Below, one piece after another: positions 49,452-58,843 of a stretch of 64,000 nt of DNA. The notes beneath the pieces are model-generated. The model was given only the letters and a program-made list of their open reading frames with translations, was not told where the DNA came from and did no database searches. The stretch is from Ignavibacteriales bacterium. GTDB lineage: Bacteria > Bacteroidota > Ignavibacteria > Ignavibacteriales > Ignavibacteriaceae. Positions within the stretch are counted from its first letter, which is position 1, and each line of letters starts with the position of its first letter. The position numbers and the translations under genes are program-made. Location of the stretch: contig JADJIH010000029.1 in the NCBI GenBank assembly GCA_016707115.1, positions 117,386 through 181,385 on the forward strand. The letters run 5' to 3'.

Positions 49452-49813
49452 TAAATAAGCCAGTTTAATGATGGTTTTAGGTTTTAAGGGTTAGTGGATT
49501 TCTTTTCTATTATTATAAATTTTATTTCTTTGCTTACCGCAGATTGTCTATTGCCTACTTGTAAATAACAGACTTATAACTTTAATTCTTAGTTGTTGAT
49601 TGTTAGATGTTAATTGTCTTTAAAAAATCATTCACTTAGTTTTGTGAAAGAAATTTGCTTCTCTCAATACACAACACAGGAAACGAGGGTAGCTTGTTGG
49701 TGGATTAAAAATGGCAAGTGTGTTTTCCTGGTAAGATTTTATTTGCAAAAATTATTTTCTTCCACAACCATTTACTAAGCGTTAATAAAAAAATACTCTA
49801 CTAAGGTTGTATT
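49452..49813. other. Intergenic stretch with nothing recognised
   Basis: AT-rich sequence with many short stops in all frames. GGAAACGAGGGTAGC and TGTGTTTTCCTGG near 49680-49730 are the only less AT-rich words. I see no gene, RNA or clear promoter in it. Confidence 0.5.
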
Positions 49814-51054
49814 ATGAAAAGTTCATCATCGTTCTCTTACCTGCTGCTCCTTATAATCCTTTTAACAATTATCCACAGTAATTTGTTTGCACAACAAGAT
49901 AGCCTGAGTATCCAGCAAAGGATTTTGCAAAGCCAGGAAACAGATCAAGTTATAATTATGCGTACACGTGAATTTATTTTTAACAAATTAAAAGAAGGCA
50001 GCCTTAGCCAGGCATTAGAAGCCTATAATTACCTATAAGCCAATTTGAAAAGAAAAGTAAAACCATTCTGGCTGAATGAAAAATTTCTTTTAAGCTATTG
50101 GTTTGGTGATTATAATCATGTTTATAAAGCTGATTCTCTATATAATGTTTTTTAAATCATAAATTGATTTTATGGATATCCCACTAAGGAAATTTTATTT
50201 CCACAGAAAGATAATGTAACCTTGGATTTAGATAGAATAACTAACAAAACAAAATAAAACTACTTCAAAATTCGACTCATTAGTGAGTGACAGCGAAAAA
50301 CAGGATTACTTAATTTTGTTTTTTTGATTGGGTTACTTCTAAGATCAACAGATTCTATAATGACGTACGAACAGGAAAATGATTATTTAGTAAATAACTT
50401 ACCCCACGTGCAGAAAAATTTCTTGAAACTTACAAAGACTCTCAATTCACACCATTTGTGTGGAAATATTTTCGCAATGTATATGAGCTTAATGATTTTG
50501 GATATGGTTTTCAGTTTGGGTTGGGTACACTTTTGCCGCAGGAAAATCAAGCAATTATCTAAGTACGGAATTTACCTTTTTGGTAAATCTTAATTTAAGC
50601 TGGAAAGATCTTTACTTGATTTGAGGCTTTGATATGGGTATTCCAGTGGCAATAAAAAACGCATTTATATATGAACAGAAATATTGGGATACTGTATATA
50701 AGACATAATTATTTTACAGCTTATTTATCCACAGGATTGGTTTGCTAAAAACCCGGTTTATTAAATTAACTCCACATTTGGGAGTCAGGACAATAAATAT
50801 GAGTGTTTGTGAGGCTGATAAAGATAAAGCCAATGGTGATTTTCAATGACTCAAGGCTTTTTCAAGTTGGAGTTACCTGTGATTTTAAATTTGGATATTT
50901 TCCTTATGTTATGGTGAAAATATCCACACTTATTCTGGACATTAGTCTGGCACTAAATTACAATCAGTTTTGGAAATAATCCTGTTATGAAAGATGGGAT
51001 GTTACAGTTGAGGGTTTCCTGGATTGGATTTATACGTAACCTTATTAGAGATAT
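49814..51054 (+). pseudogene. Degraded secreted protein gene
   Basis: A good signal peptide (FSYLLLLIILLTIIHSNLFA) starts the gene at 49814, followed by DQVIIMRTREFIFNKLKEGS. Beyond 50040 coding segments continue in changing frames: LKRKVKPFWLNEKFLLSYWF, DNVTLDLDRITNKTK, EKFLETYKDSQFTPFVWKYF, LNDFGYGFQFGLGTLLPQ, INMSVCEADKDKANGD. There are more than ten frame changes and stops over 1.2 kb. The C-terminal part looks like an outer-membrane barrel (GYGFQFGLG, DISLALNYNQF). Either a true pseudogene or very poor consensus sequence. No family is named. Confidence 0.5.
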
Positions 51055-51302
51055 CTAATAATATAATTTATTATAATTATTTTAGGCGATAGTGAGTTAT
51101 TGAAAACTTAATTGAGAGTCTATAACTATTAAACTAATTTTACACAGCAAACGCTTCTCTCTACATAACACTAGAATATGAGTGGTTGTTAAAAACCCCA
51201 ATTTTTGCATACTTATTTATGGGTGTTGATTTAGCAAAATATAGGAGAGAAATTGGAGTTGAAATAAACAGTACTTTAACGAGATTATTCTTTGAGGGTT
51301 AA

Positions 51303-52498
51303 ATGAAGTATACAGTTTGATAATATATGTTTTCTTCGCAATATTTTTTTCTAAGCGTATCTTTTCCCAATCCATTAACGAACTTTCCAGATCAACTAAT
51401 AGATTTGCTTTTAATCTTTATGAAAAAGTAATAGAAAAGAAAAATTCTAATATCTTTTTTTCACCAATTGGTTTGTCAACGGCATTTGCCCAGGTCTACA
51501 TTGGAAGCAATAATAATACAAAAAATGAAATTTCCAAATTTATTTGGTGTTTAATAATTCTCTTGTTGAGTTTCCAAATGAATTTTAGTTTTTCTAATCA
51601 ATTATTTTCGCCTGAAGCAAATTCAATAATAGAACTCCTAAATGCCAACTCAGTTTGGGTAAATAATAAGTTTGAATTAAAACCAGAATTTGCTAAATAC
51701 TTAAAGATAATTTTAATACATGGTTTTACTTTGGATGTTTCTAAACCTTCGGAATGTGCGATCAAGTAAATGCTTGGGTAAAAAACTCTACTTAAGACAA
51801 AATCAACACTATTACTAAGTGAAAAAAATAGTTGAGCCCGAAACAGTTTTCTTGCTTTAAACTCACTGTACTTTAAAGATAAATGGCTAAACACTTTTGA
51901 CGAAAAGAATACAAGAGAAGATATGTTTTCTGTTTCTGCCTCTGAAAAAGTTAAAACTCAAATGATGAATACTCAAGGCGACTATAACTATTCCAAGTAT
52001 TATAATTACGATGCACTGCAAATACCATACACAACAAATAACTATTCGATGTTAATTTTATTGCCTAAGGACGTAAGCGGAATTTATGAACTCGAGCAAA
52101 ACCTTGACAGTATTGATATTATTGATTTTATTTTAAGTGATTTGAAGAAAAACTCCATAAACATTTCTCTACCCAAATTTAAATTAGAGGTATGAAGTAA
52201 ACGTTTTAAAAGAGTGCTTACTAAACTGGGAATAAAACAGGCATTTGAAAAAAGGTAAGGCTGAATTTGGCGGTATAATTAAAAGTTCCTGGTTTAAATT
52301 TTATATATCTGATGTTCTAAAAAACTTTTGTAGAAGTTAATGAAGAGGAACTGAAGCCCGCGACCACTATGATTAAAGTGAGTAATTTTAGGAGGCTCCC
52401 GCCGATCCAAAATATTTAGAGTAGATCACCCTTTTATTTTTGTAGGTTGGAGGAGGAGAGTGCTAAATGATTTTGTTTGTAGAGTGGGAAATATCTAA
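51303..52498 (+). pseudogene. Serpin, heavily frameshifted
   Basis: The protein can be followed in three frames. It shows the signal peptide (YVFFAIFFSKRIFSQ), SRSTNRFAFNLYEKVIEKKN, SNIFFSPIGLSTAFAQVYIG, LLNANSVWVNNKFELKPEFA, ALNSLYFKDKWLNTF, NYDALQIPYTTNNYSMLILL, ISLPKFKLEV and, at the end, FVEVNEEELKPATTMIKV and FRVDHPFIF. These are the serpin hinge, breach and C-terminal signatures in the right order. Serpins inhibit serine or cysteine proteases by a suicide conformational change. Frame breaks lie near 51318, 51540, 51770, 51870, 52195 and later, so no full-length protein would be made from this sequence. Confidence 0.8.
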
Positions 52499-52626
52499 AT
52501 CCGGTTGAATAGGAAAATTTATAAATCGAATTAACTTTAATTTAGTCTGCTGTCATAGCTTGCCCCGATAAATCGGGTGTCTTACCGTGGCATCAATTCA
52601 GCAATCTAACAATTAAACAATAAGAG

Positions 52627-52646
52627 ATTCCCGCCTTCGCGGGAAT
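52627..52646. repeat. Short palindromic repeat (ATTCCCGC CTTC GCGGGAAT)
   Basis: Perfect 8-bp arms with a CTTC loop, 100 bases before the ettA start. Together with GATAAATCGGG near 52567 it belongs to the common dispersed palindromes of the group. The 250-base gap around it shows no gene. Confidence 0.65.
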
Positions 52647-52745
52647 GACATTAAGCTTCCCTTTCCTTATTTTTACACATTACATAAACAAAAGAAAGAA
52701 AAGTGTAGCACACCTTAAAGGTGTACCACACATTAAGGAGTATAA

Positions 52746-54431
52746 ATGAGCGCAGAAGTAAACAAAATTATTTACTCAATGGTTGGGGTAAGCAAATTCT
52801 ATAACAACAAACCTATACTAAAAGATATTTACCTATCGTACTTCTACGGTGCAAAGATTGGTGTTATCGGTTTAAACGGATCAGGTAAATCATCACTGCT
52901 AAAAATTCTTGCCGGAGTTGATAAAAACATAAACGGAGAAACAGTCGTGTCTCCCGGTTTTACAATCGGCTACCTTGAACAGGAACCGCACGTTGATGAA
53001 ACTAAAACCGTAAGAGAAATTGTGCAGGAAGGTGTTCAATCAATTGTTGATTTGCTTAGAGAGTATGATGAAATAAATGCAAAGTTTGCAGAACCGATGG
53101 ATGATGATGAAATGACAAAGCTTCTTGAACGTCAGGGTGAAGTTCAGGAAAAACTTGAAGCAATGGGCGGATGGGATCTTGATGCACGACTTGAAATGGC
53201 GATGGATGCTTTGCGATGTCCGCCATCAGATACTTTGTGTAAAGTTCTTTCCGGCGGAGAGCGAAGACGCGTTGCACTTTGCAGATTGCTTCTTCAAAAA
53301 CCGGATATACTTTTACTCGATGAACCAACAAACCATCTTGATGCTGAAACAGTTGCGTGGTTAGAACATCATCTGCAAAAGTATGAAGGAACCGTTATAG
53401 CAGTAACACACGATAGATATTTTCTTGATAACGTTGCAGGATGGATACTTGAACTTGATCGCGGTGAAGGAATTCCGTGGAAAGGAAATTATTCCTCGTG
53501 GCTTGAGCAGAAACAGGAAAGATTACGCGTTGAAGAAAAACGTGAAAGCGACAGACAAAAAACTTTACAGCGCGAACTTGAATGGATTAGAATGAGTCCG
53601 AAAGCGCGTCACGCAAAATCACAATCAAGAATTACTTCTTATGAAAATCTTCTTAAGGAAGAAAAAGAAAAAGGACAAAAAGATCTTGAGCTTTACATTC
53701 CCGTTGCAGAACGTCTTGGTGATATTGTAATCGAAACAGAAAAACTTAGTAAAGCTTACGGCGATAATATTTTAATTGATGATTTAACGTTTTCAATTCC
53801 TCCCGGCGCTGTTGTTGGAATTATTGGAGCTAACGGTGCTGGTAAAACAACTTTGTTCAGAATGATTACTGGACAGGAAAAACCAGATAGCGGAAATATT
53901 AAAGTTGGTTCTACAGTTAAGCTTTCGTATGTCGATCAATCGAGAGATGCATTGAATCCGGAAAAAAGTATTTGGGAATTAATCTCCAACGGAGAAGACA
54001 CAATTATGCTTGGCAACAGGCAGGTAAACTCGCGTGCGTACGTTGCGCAGTTTAATTTTTCAGGTGCAGATCAGCAGAAAAAAGTTAGCATGCTTTCCGG
54101 CGGAGAAAGAAACCGCGTGCATCTTGCAATGATGTTAAAGCAAGGCGCAAATGTTATTCTGCTTGATGAACCAACCAACGATCTTGATGTAAATACTTTG
54201 CGTGCTCTTGAAGAAGGAATAGAAAAATTTGCAGGATGCGTTTTGGTAATAAGTCACGATAGATGGTTTTTGGATAGAATAGCAACACACATATTAGCAT
54301 TCGAAGATGAAAGCAAAGTTGTTTGGTTTGATGGAAACTATTCTGAGTACGAAGAAAAACGAAAAGAAAGATTAGGCATAGCAGCAGATCAGCCGCATAG
54401 AATTAAGTACAGGCATTTAACGAGAGGTTAG
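52746..54431 (+). CDS. ettA: Energy-dependent translational throttle protein EttA (ABC-F)
   Basis: 561 residues with two ABC domains: Walker A GVIGLNGSGKSSLLKIL and IIGANGAGKTTLFRMI, signatures LSGGERRRVALCRLLLQ and LSGGERNRVHLAMMLK, and Walker B with LLLDEPTNHLD and ILLDEPTNDLD. The linker between domains (WLEQKQERLRVEEKRESDRQ to MSPKARHAKSQSRI) is typical of EttA, as is the N-terminal arm (GEVQEKLEAMGGWDLDARLE). EttA binds the ribosomal E site and gates entry into elongation depending on ATP/ADP. Length and motifs are complete. It is one of the best-preserved genes of this part of the window. Confidence 0.95.
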   Translation: MSAEVNKIIYSMVGVSKFYNNKPILKDIYLSYFYGAKIGVIGLNGSGKSSLLKILAGVDKNINGETVVSPGFTIGYLEQEPHVDETKTVREIVQEGVQSIVDLLREYDEINAKFAEPMDDDEMTKLLERQGEVQEKLEAMGGWDLDARLEMAMDALRCPPSDTLCKVLSGGERRRVALCRLLLQKPDILLLDEPTNHLDAETVAWLEHHLQKYEGTVIAVTHDRYFLDNVAGWILELDRGEGIPWKGNYSSWLEQKQERLRVEEKRESDRQKTLQRELEWIRMSPKARHAKSQSRITSYENLLKEEKEKGQKDLELYIPVAERLGDIVIETEKLSKAYGDNILIDDLTFSIPPGAVVGIIGANGAGKTTLFRMITGQEKPDSGNIKVGSTVKLSYVDQSRDALNPEKSIWELISNGEDTIMLGNRQVNSRAYVAQFNFSGADQQKKVSMLSGGERNRVHLAMMLKQGANVILLDEPTNDLDVNTLRALEEGIEKFAGCVLVISHDRWFLDRIATHILAFEDESKVVWFDGNYSEYEEKRKERLGIAADQPHRIKYRHLTRG

Positions 54432-54457
54432 AAGCCTAATGGTAAGTAATAAAGGTC

Positions 54458-54678
54458 GCTCCGATGGAGCTATCCAAAGTTTGTAATCAGGTTAATTACA
54501 AACAGTTCGTTCCTACGGAACTGGTAAATGAAATGATTTAGTTTTCAGAGAGAATTTGAACTTACTCCGTTAGGAGTCAAAGGAGGATGTTAGTTTTCAA
54601 AGAATTGAATTAACTCCGATAGGAGTAAACTGTTTGTAATAAATCGAAAAAGAGAAGCTATTAAAGTCCCATCGGGAC
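54458..54678. repeat. Cluster of five short palindromes upstream of the Y1 transposase gene
   Basis: GCTCCgatGGAGC (54458), GTTCCtacGGAAC (54509), ACTCCgttaGGAGT (54564), ACTCCgataGGAGT (54613) and GTCCCatcGGGAC (54666), spaced about 50 bp. Several are joined to TTACAAACAGTTC / ACTGTTTGTAAT words in opposite orientations, a BIME-like arrangement. Two similar units follow the transposase gene. Confidence 0.75.
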
Positions 54679-54712
54679 GACCTGTTTATAATTAAGTATT
54701 TTGGGATTTAAT

Positions 54713-55180
54713 TTGGCTAATACATATTCACAAGTTTACATTCACGTTGTCTTTGCTGTTAAAGGAAGACAAAATCTTATTCGTACTGAAATAAGAGAAG
54801 AACTTCACAAATACATAACAGGCATCATTACTAATCGTGATCAAAAACTTCTTTCAATATTTTGTATGCCTGATCATACACATTTGCTAATTGGTTTAAA
54901 ACCATCAATCAGTATTTCTGATCTTGTGAGAGATATAAAAGCTGGTTCATCAAAATTTATTAATGATAAAAAATTAATTAAAGGAAAATTCAGCTGGCAG
55001 GAGGGTTTTGGTGTTTTCTCCTATTCACGCAGTCAGATTGATACTGTCATAAAATATATCCAGAACCAGGAAAACATCACCATAAAAAATCGTTTTAAGG
55101 AAGAGTACATAGACTTTCTTGAAAAGTTTGCAGTTGAGTATGATGAAAAGTATTTGTTTGAATGGGTTGATGTGTCTTAA
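54713..55180 (+). CDS. IS200/IS605-type (Y1) transposase, RAYT-like
   Basis: About 155 residues. The HUH motif is in FCMPDHTHLLIGLKPSISIS, and the catalytic Tyr is likely in FGVFSYSRSQIDTVIKYIQN, followed by QxxxHxxxxF-type residues (NQENITIKNRFKEEYIDFLE). The beginning ANTYSQVYIHVVFAVKGRQN is the standard form of this family. The family cuts and rejoins single-stranded DNA at short hairpins. A TTG at 54713 is the likely start; the frame extends to 54701. The palindromes on both sides are probable substrates. Confidence 0.88.
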   Translation: MANTYSQVYIHVVFAVKGRQNLIRTEIREELHKYITGIITNRDQKLLSIFCMPDHTHLLIGLKPSISISDLVRDIKAGSSKFINDKKLIKGKFSWQEGFGVFSYSRSQIDTVIKYIQNQENITIKNRFKEEYIDFLEKFAVEYDEKYLFEWVDVS

Positions 55181-55198
55181 CATTATTAACAATAGGTC

Positions 55199-55264
55199 GT
55201 TCCGATGGAACTAACTTAGTTTTATTTATTTAGGTAGATTACAAACTGTTCGTCCCTATGGGAC
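55199..55264. repeat. Two palindromes downstream of the Y1 transposase gene
   Basis: GTTCCgatGGAAC (55199-55211) and GTCCCtatGGGAC (55252-55264) with ATTACAAACTGTTC between them, matching the upstream cluster. Confidence 0.75.
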
Positions 55265-55369
55265 TTAGAAAAACAGAATAATAAATGAATTAGTTTAAGT
55301 AAATTTTATAACTTAATTACTAAATATGTTCTATTTTATCAAACAAACAGGAGAGGCTCAGGTTACACT

Positions 55370-56002
55370 ATGAAAAAATTATTGTTCGCATTCTTTGCTC
55401 TTACTTTTTTACAATTGCTTGCTCTCAAACAGAGGAACAAAAACCAGAAACAACTGATCAGCAAACTGTTACTACGCAAGAAGCACCAAAACCTGTTGTT
55501 AGTAATAGGTATGGAGTTAAATCCGGTGTAATTTTTTACGATGCACCTATGGGTACAAAGCAGGAATTATACTTTGATGATTACGGCGCAAAAGAAGTTT
55601 CTATTACTTCTATTGATTTAGGAATTGCTAAAACTAAATCAATCGATATAAGAATAGATGGATTCAGCTACACATACGAAGAAGGTAAAACCGAAGGCAC
55701 AAAGAAAGCCTGGTATGTTCCAGCCAGCACCGATTATTCAAAAGCCGATCCTAAAACACTTCAGCGTTACAAAGTAAAAGATTTGGGAACCGAAATCATT
55801 GCCGGAAAAGATTGTAAAAAATTCAGTGCAGAGTTTGGTGGTTCCCCAATTGTAGTCCTGGACGTGGAATAACATTCTTATCAAATCAGTAACAAAAATG
55901 GGCGGGGCAGATTTTGTTATCGAAGCAACAAAAATTCAAGATGGTTCTGTAGATTCTAAAATATTTGAACTGCCTGCTGGTGTAACTTTTAAAGAGATGT
56001 AG
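55370..56002 (+). CDS. Lipoprotein-like secreted protein (two frameshifts)
   Basis: ATG at 55370 gives MKKLLFAFFALTF; a shift near 55405 leads to a possible lipobox (TIACSQTEEQK) and then EAPKPVVSNRYGVKSGVIFY. The main part MGTKQELYFDDYGAKEVSIT to YKVKDLGTEIIAGKDCKKFS is intact, and after a second shift near 55868 the gene ends SKIFELPAGVTFKEM at 56002. Total about 210 residues. The LPAGVTFKE type ending is known from DUF4412-like proteins. Function unknown. Confidence 0.65.
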
Positions 56003-56008
56003 TTAAAT

Positions 56009-56067
56009 TTTGCGACTTGGCGTCTTTGTAAGGAAGAACATTTCACGCAGAGACGCTAAGTCGCAAA
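56009..56067. repeat. Palindromic dispersed repeat (TTTGCGACTTGGCGTCT)
   Basis: TTTGCGACTTGGCGTCT / AGACGCTAAGTCGCAAA are inverted with two mismatches. It lies between two convergent genes and could act as a terminator. The wording is common in Bacteroidota-type genomes. Confidence 0.75.
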
Positions 56068-56078
56068 GCAATTGATGA

Positions 56079-57353
56079 TTATTTTATAAGCATCATTTTT
56101 TTTGTTTGAACAAAATTGCCCACTTTAAGTTGATAAAAATATATCCCGCTCGTCAGTGCAGCAATTGCAGTATACAATTTAGAATGATTCCCTGCTTCAT
56201 AAAATCCTTCAGCGATTGTTTCAATTTCTCTACCAAGTGCATCATATAGTTTGATTGATTGCCAACTACTTATTGGTGACTGCCAACTGATCTTTGTACT
56301 CGGATTAAATGGATTGGGATAATTTTGTTCAAGAATAAATTCCGTTGCCGTAATTTGTTGTTCATTAATTCCCGTTACTATCGAATCCACAATTGAATAT
56401 GTTATCCAGCCATCATCAGTATTATATATATGATTCAGATTTATTAGATACGAGGTCTTAGAGTTAAAAGAATTCAAAATTAGTATTTCTATCATCCCAA
56501 TTGGTAAATGTTTGCAGTGTGTCCCATAACATTCCGCCATCGGTCGTGTTCATTATGCCCGACCAATCTATCGACCAACCTATTTGTGAGGATATAAATT
56601 CAAAATCCAAAGACCAATAACTATAACTATTTAAGGTTTCCCAAGTAGTTCCAGCATCAGTAGTTTTGGTAAGGTAGTGAAACAGTTATGACCAGACAAA
56701 CTTTCCCAAAAAGCACCGATCATACATTCGTTGTTAGAAATAAAACGAATTTTATCATAATACACAGACTCATTTAAACCACCTCCTTCAAAATAAGAGC
56801 GGTTCCAGGTTTCTCCTTGATCAGTTGTTTTATAAATGTAACGAATTAGATGCCCCAGGACTAGGGATTAGTAAAACATATATCCGATTGAATCTTTATA
56901 AAAGAGATATCATAAATGTTTGCAAGTGTATCAATACTAAATTCCAACTCTCTCCGCCATCAACACTTTTATATAGTATGCTGTAATCAGTATAAGCAAA
57001 ACCAATTGAATCATTTGCAAACGTAATATCATACCCACCAAAAACTAGAGGAAATTCATATTCTTGCACCCAATCTAATCCGCCGTTGCTTGAACGAAAA
57101 GAGTATTCTCAAACTAAGCCAGCCATTTTGTTCATCAACAAACGTAATTTTCCCTGAAGTGTCTATCCGTGAATCATAGATTGTAATCCAATCTGTACCT
57201 GCATTTGTTGTTTTCCATAAATACCCATTGGTGCTTAAAATCCAGCCGTTGTGATCGTCAAGAAAAAAATATATCTATAGTTGTGGATAGCTTGTGAAAA
57301 GAAGTGTGTGTTTGAAAATATTACAAGTAAAAAAATATTGTAAACCGTTTCAT
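56079..57353 (-). pseudogene. YCF48/BNR-type T9SS cargo protein, heavily frameshifted
   Basis: Following the minus strand from ATG at 57353, coding segments appear in changing frames: signal peptide MKRFTIFFYL, DDHNGWILSTNGYLWKTTNA, GTDWITIYDSRIDTSGKITF, SSNGGLDWVQEYEFPLVFGG, YIYKTTDQGETWNRSYFEGG and an intact T9SS domain QNYPNPFNPSTKISW to KKMMLIK. The S-N-G-x-x-W-x-x-(T)-x-x-x-G-x-x-W pattern is that of YCF48/BNR beta-propellers. At least eight frame changes. The sorting domain is very like that of the gene at 26648. Ligand unknown. Confidence 0.7.
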
Positions 57354-57446
57354 TTTTATTCCCTTTTAAAATGGTGGATTACTCAAAAATATTATTAGCG
57401 ATTATAAGATAACAATCGCCATGTTGCAATGTCAACCGTCCGGAAT

Positions 57447-58843
57447 CTACTTCCTGTACTGCTTTATAAACTCTTCAACTTCAGGCAAGCCGCCTTGATA
57501 AATTAAATAACCATTACTTGGTTCGCGTTCTGTTATTTCTCCTGCAATTGGAGTTAACATAATTTCTTTTACTTTTTCTAAGTCATCTGTTTGACCAAAT
57601 GCCCAACCAAGTTTTCATATAAGCAACTTCCGGTAACATGTTTGCTGCAGGAATAACACCAAGCTCCATCATATCTCTCCGGTATCGTAAACATACATTT
57701 GCACATATCCCCAAAGTGTCTGAACTGTCATATAAACCGCAACACCTTTTTCCTTTGCACGCTTAAGTGCGGGATAAAGTGGTTTGTTAACATGTCCTAA
57801 TCCTGTACCTGCAATTACAATTCCTTTGTAACCATTATCTATTAAGGAATCAATCATATCCGGTTTCATATTCGGATAGTAATAAACTATTGCAACTCTG
57901 TCATCAAACACAGCGTTTACTTTTACATCGTTATCAAATCTTCTTCGTTTATAATCATCACGGATTGGAGTTACTTTATCTCGACTTACTGTTGCAATTG
58001 GAATATCACCAATAGTTCTGAAAGTTGAACGATAACTTGAATGCATTTTTCTTACACGTGTTCCGCGATGAAGCAATCCATACATATCACTAGTCGGACC
58101 AAACATACAAACCATTACTTCTGCAATATCACTTATTGCTGCAGTTGTTACAGAATGAATAAGATTAAGTGCTGCATCTGATGAAGGTCTATCGCTCGAA
58201 CGCTGTGAACCAACCATTACAATCGGGACAGGAGAATCCTGAACCATAAAAGAAAGTATTGCCGCTGTGTGATGCATTGTATCTGTTCCATGTCCGATTA
58301 CAATTCCCTGTACACCTTTTTCAATTTCTCTACCTATTGCTTCAGCAAGTCCGATCCATTGTTCCGGCCCCATATTTTCGCTGAACACACCATAAAGTTT
58401 TTCAGTATCAAGATTACAAATATCTGCAAGCTCTGGAACGGAACCATAAAGTTCTCCCGGTGAAAATGCTGGAATAACTGCACCGGTTCTATAATCCAAT
58501 CTTGAAGCAATTGTTCCGCCGGTGCCAAGTAATTTTACATTTGGTTTTTTAGGATCGTAAGGAAAATCTTTTTCAGGAATTTTATAATGGGCTTCTTTCC
58601 TTCCAAAGATTTTTACATCTCTAATTTTTTCAGCAGCAATTCCAATGTTATAACCGATTGGCATTTTAAGAACGATATGAAATTCATCTGCAGTTTCAGA
58701 ACGAGGTAAAATTAATCCTTTTGAAATTTCCTTCATCTGTAAGAATTTCTACATCACTCCAGATTGGAGTTTTTAAATTTTTGCAGAGTGTTTAATGCAA
58801 CTCCACGATAACCTTTATAATCTTCTAAATTTATTGTTGACAT
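57447..58843 (-). CDS. gatD: Glu-tRNA(Gln) amidotransferase subunit D, archaeal type (frameshifted)
   Basis: Begins MSTINLEDYKGYRGVALNTL at 58843. A short Tudor-like N-terminal domain (GLILPRSETADEFHIVLKMP, GYNIGI) precedes an L-asparaginase-like domain. Catalytic residues of GatD are all present: Thr in LLGTGGTIASRLDYRTG, Thr-Asp in IVIGHGTDTMHHTAAILSF and Lys in RGTRVRKMHSSYRS. Shifts near 58790, 58740, 57670 and 57610 are needed; the corrected C-terminus reads VIPAANMLPEVAYMK and ends near QGGLPEVEEFIKQYRK at 57447. GatD releases ammonia from Gln for the GatE subunit. It overlaps the gatE stop by one base (TAATG), so the pair is translationally coupled. Confidence 0.9.

Noticed and set aside
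54458..55264. CRISPR or CRISPR-like array near ettA
   Set aside because: The palindromes are 13-14 bp, irregularly spaced, of both orientations, and surround a Y1 transposase, so a REP-type array fits better.
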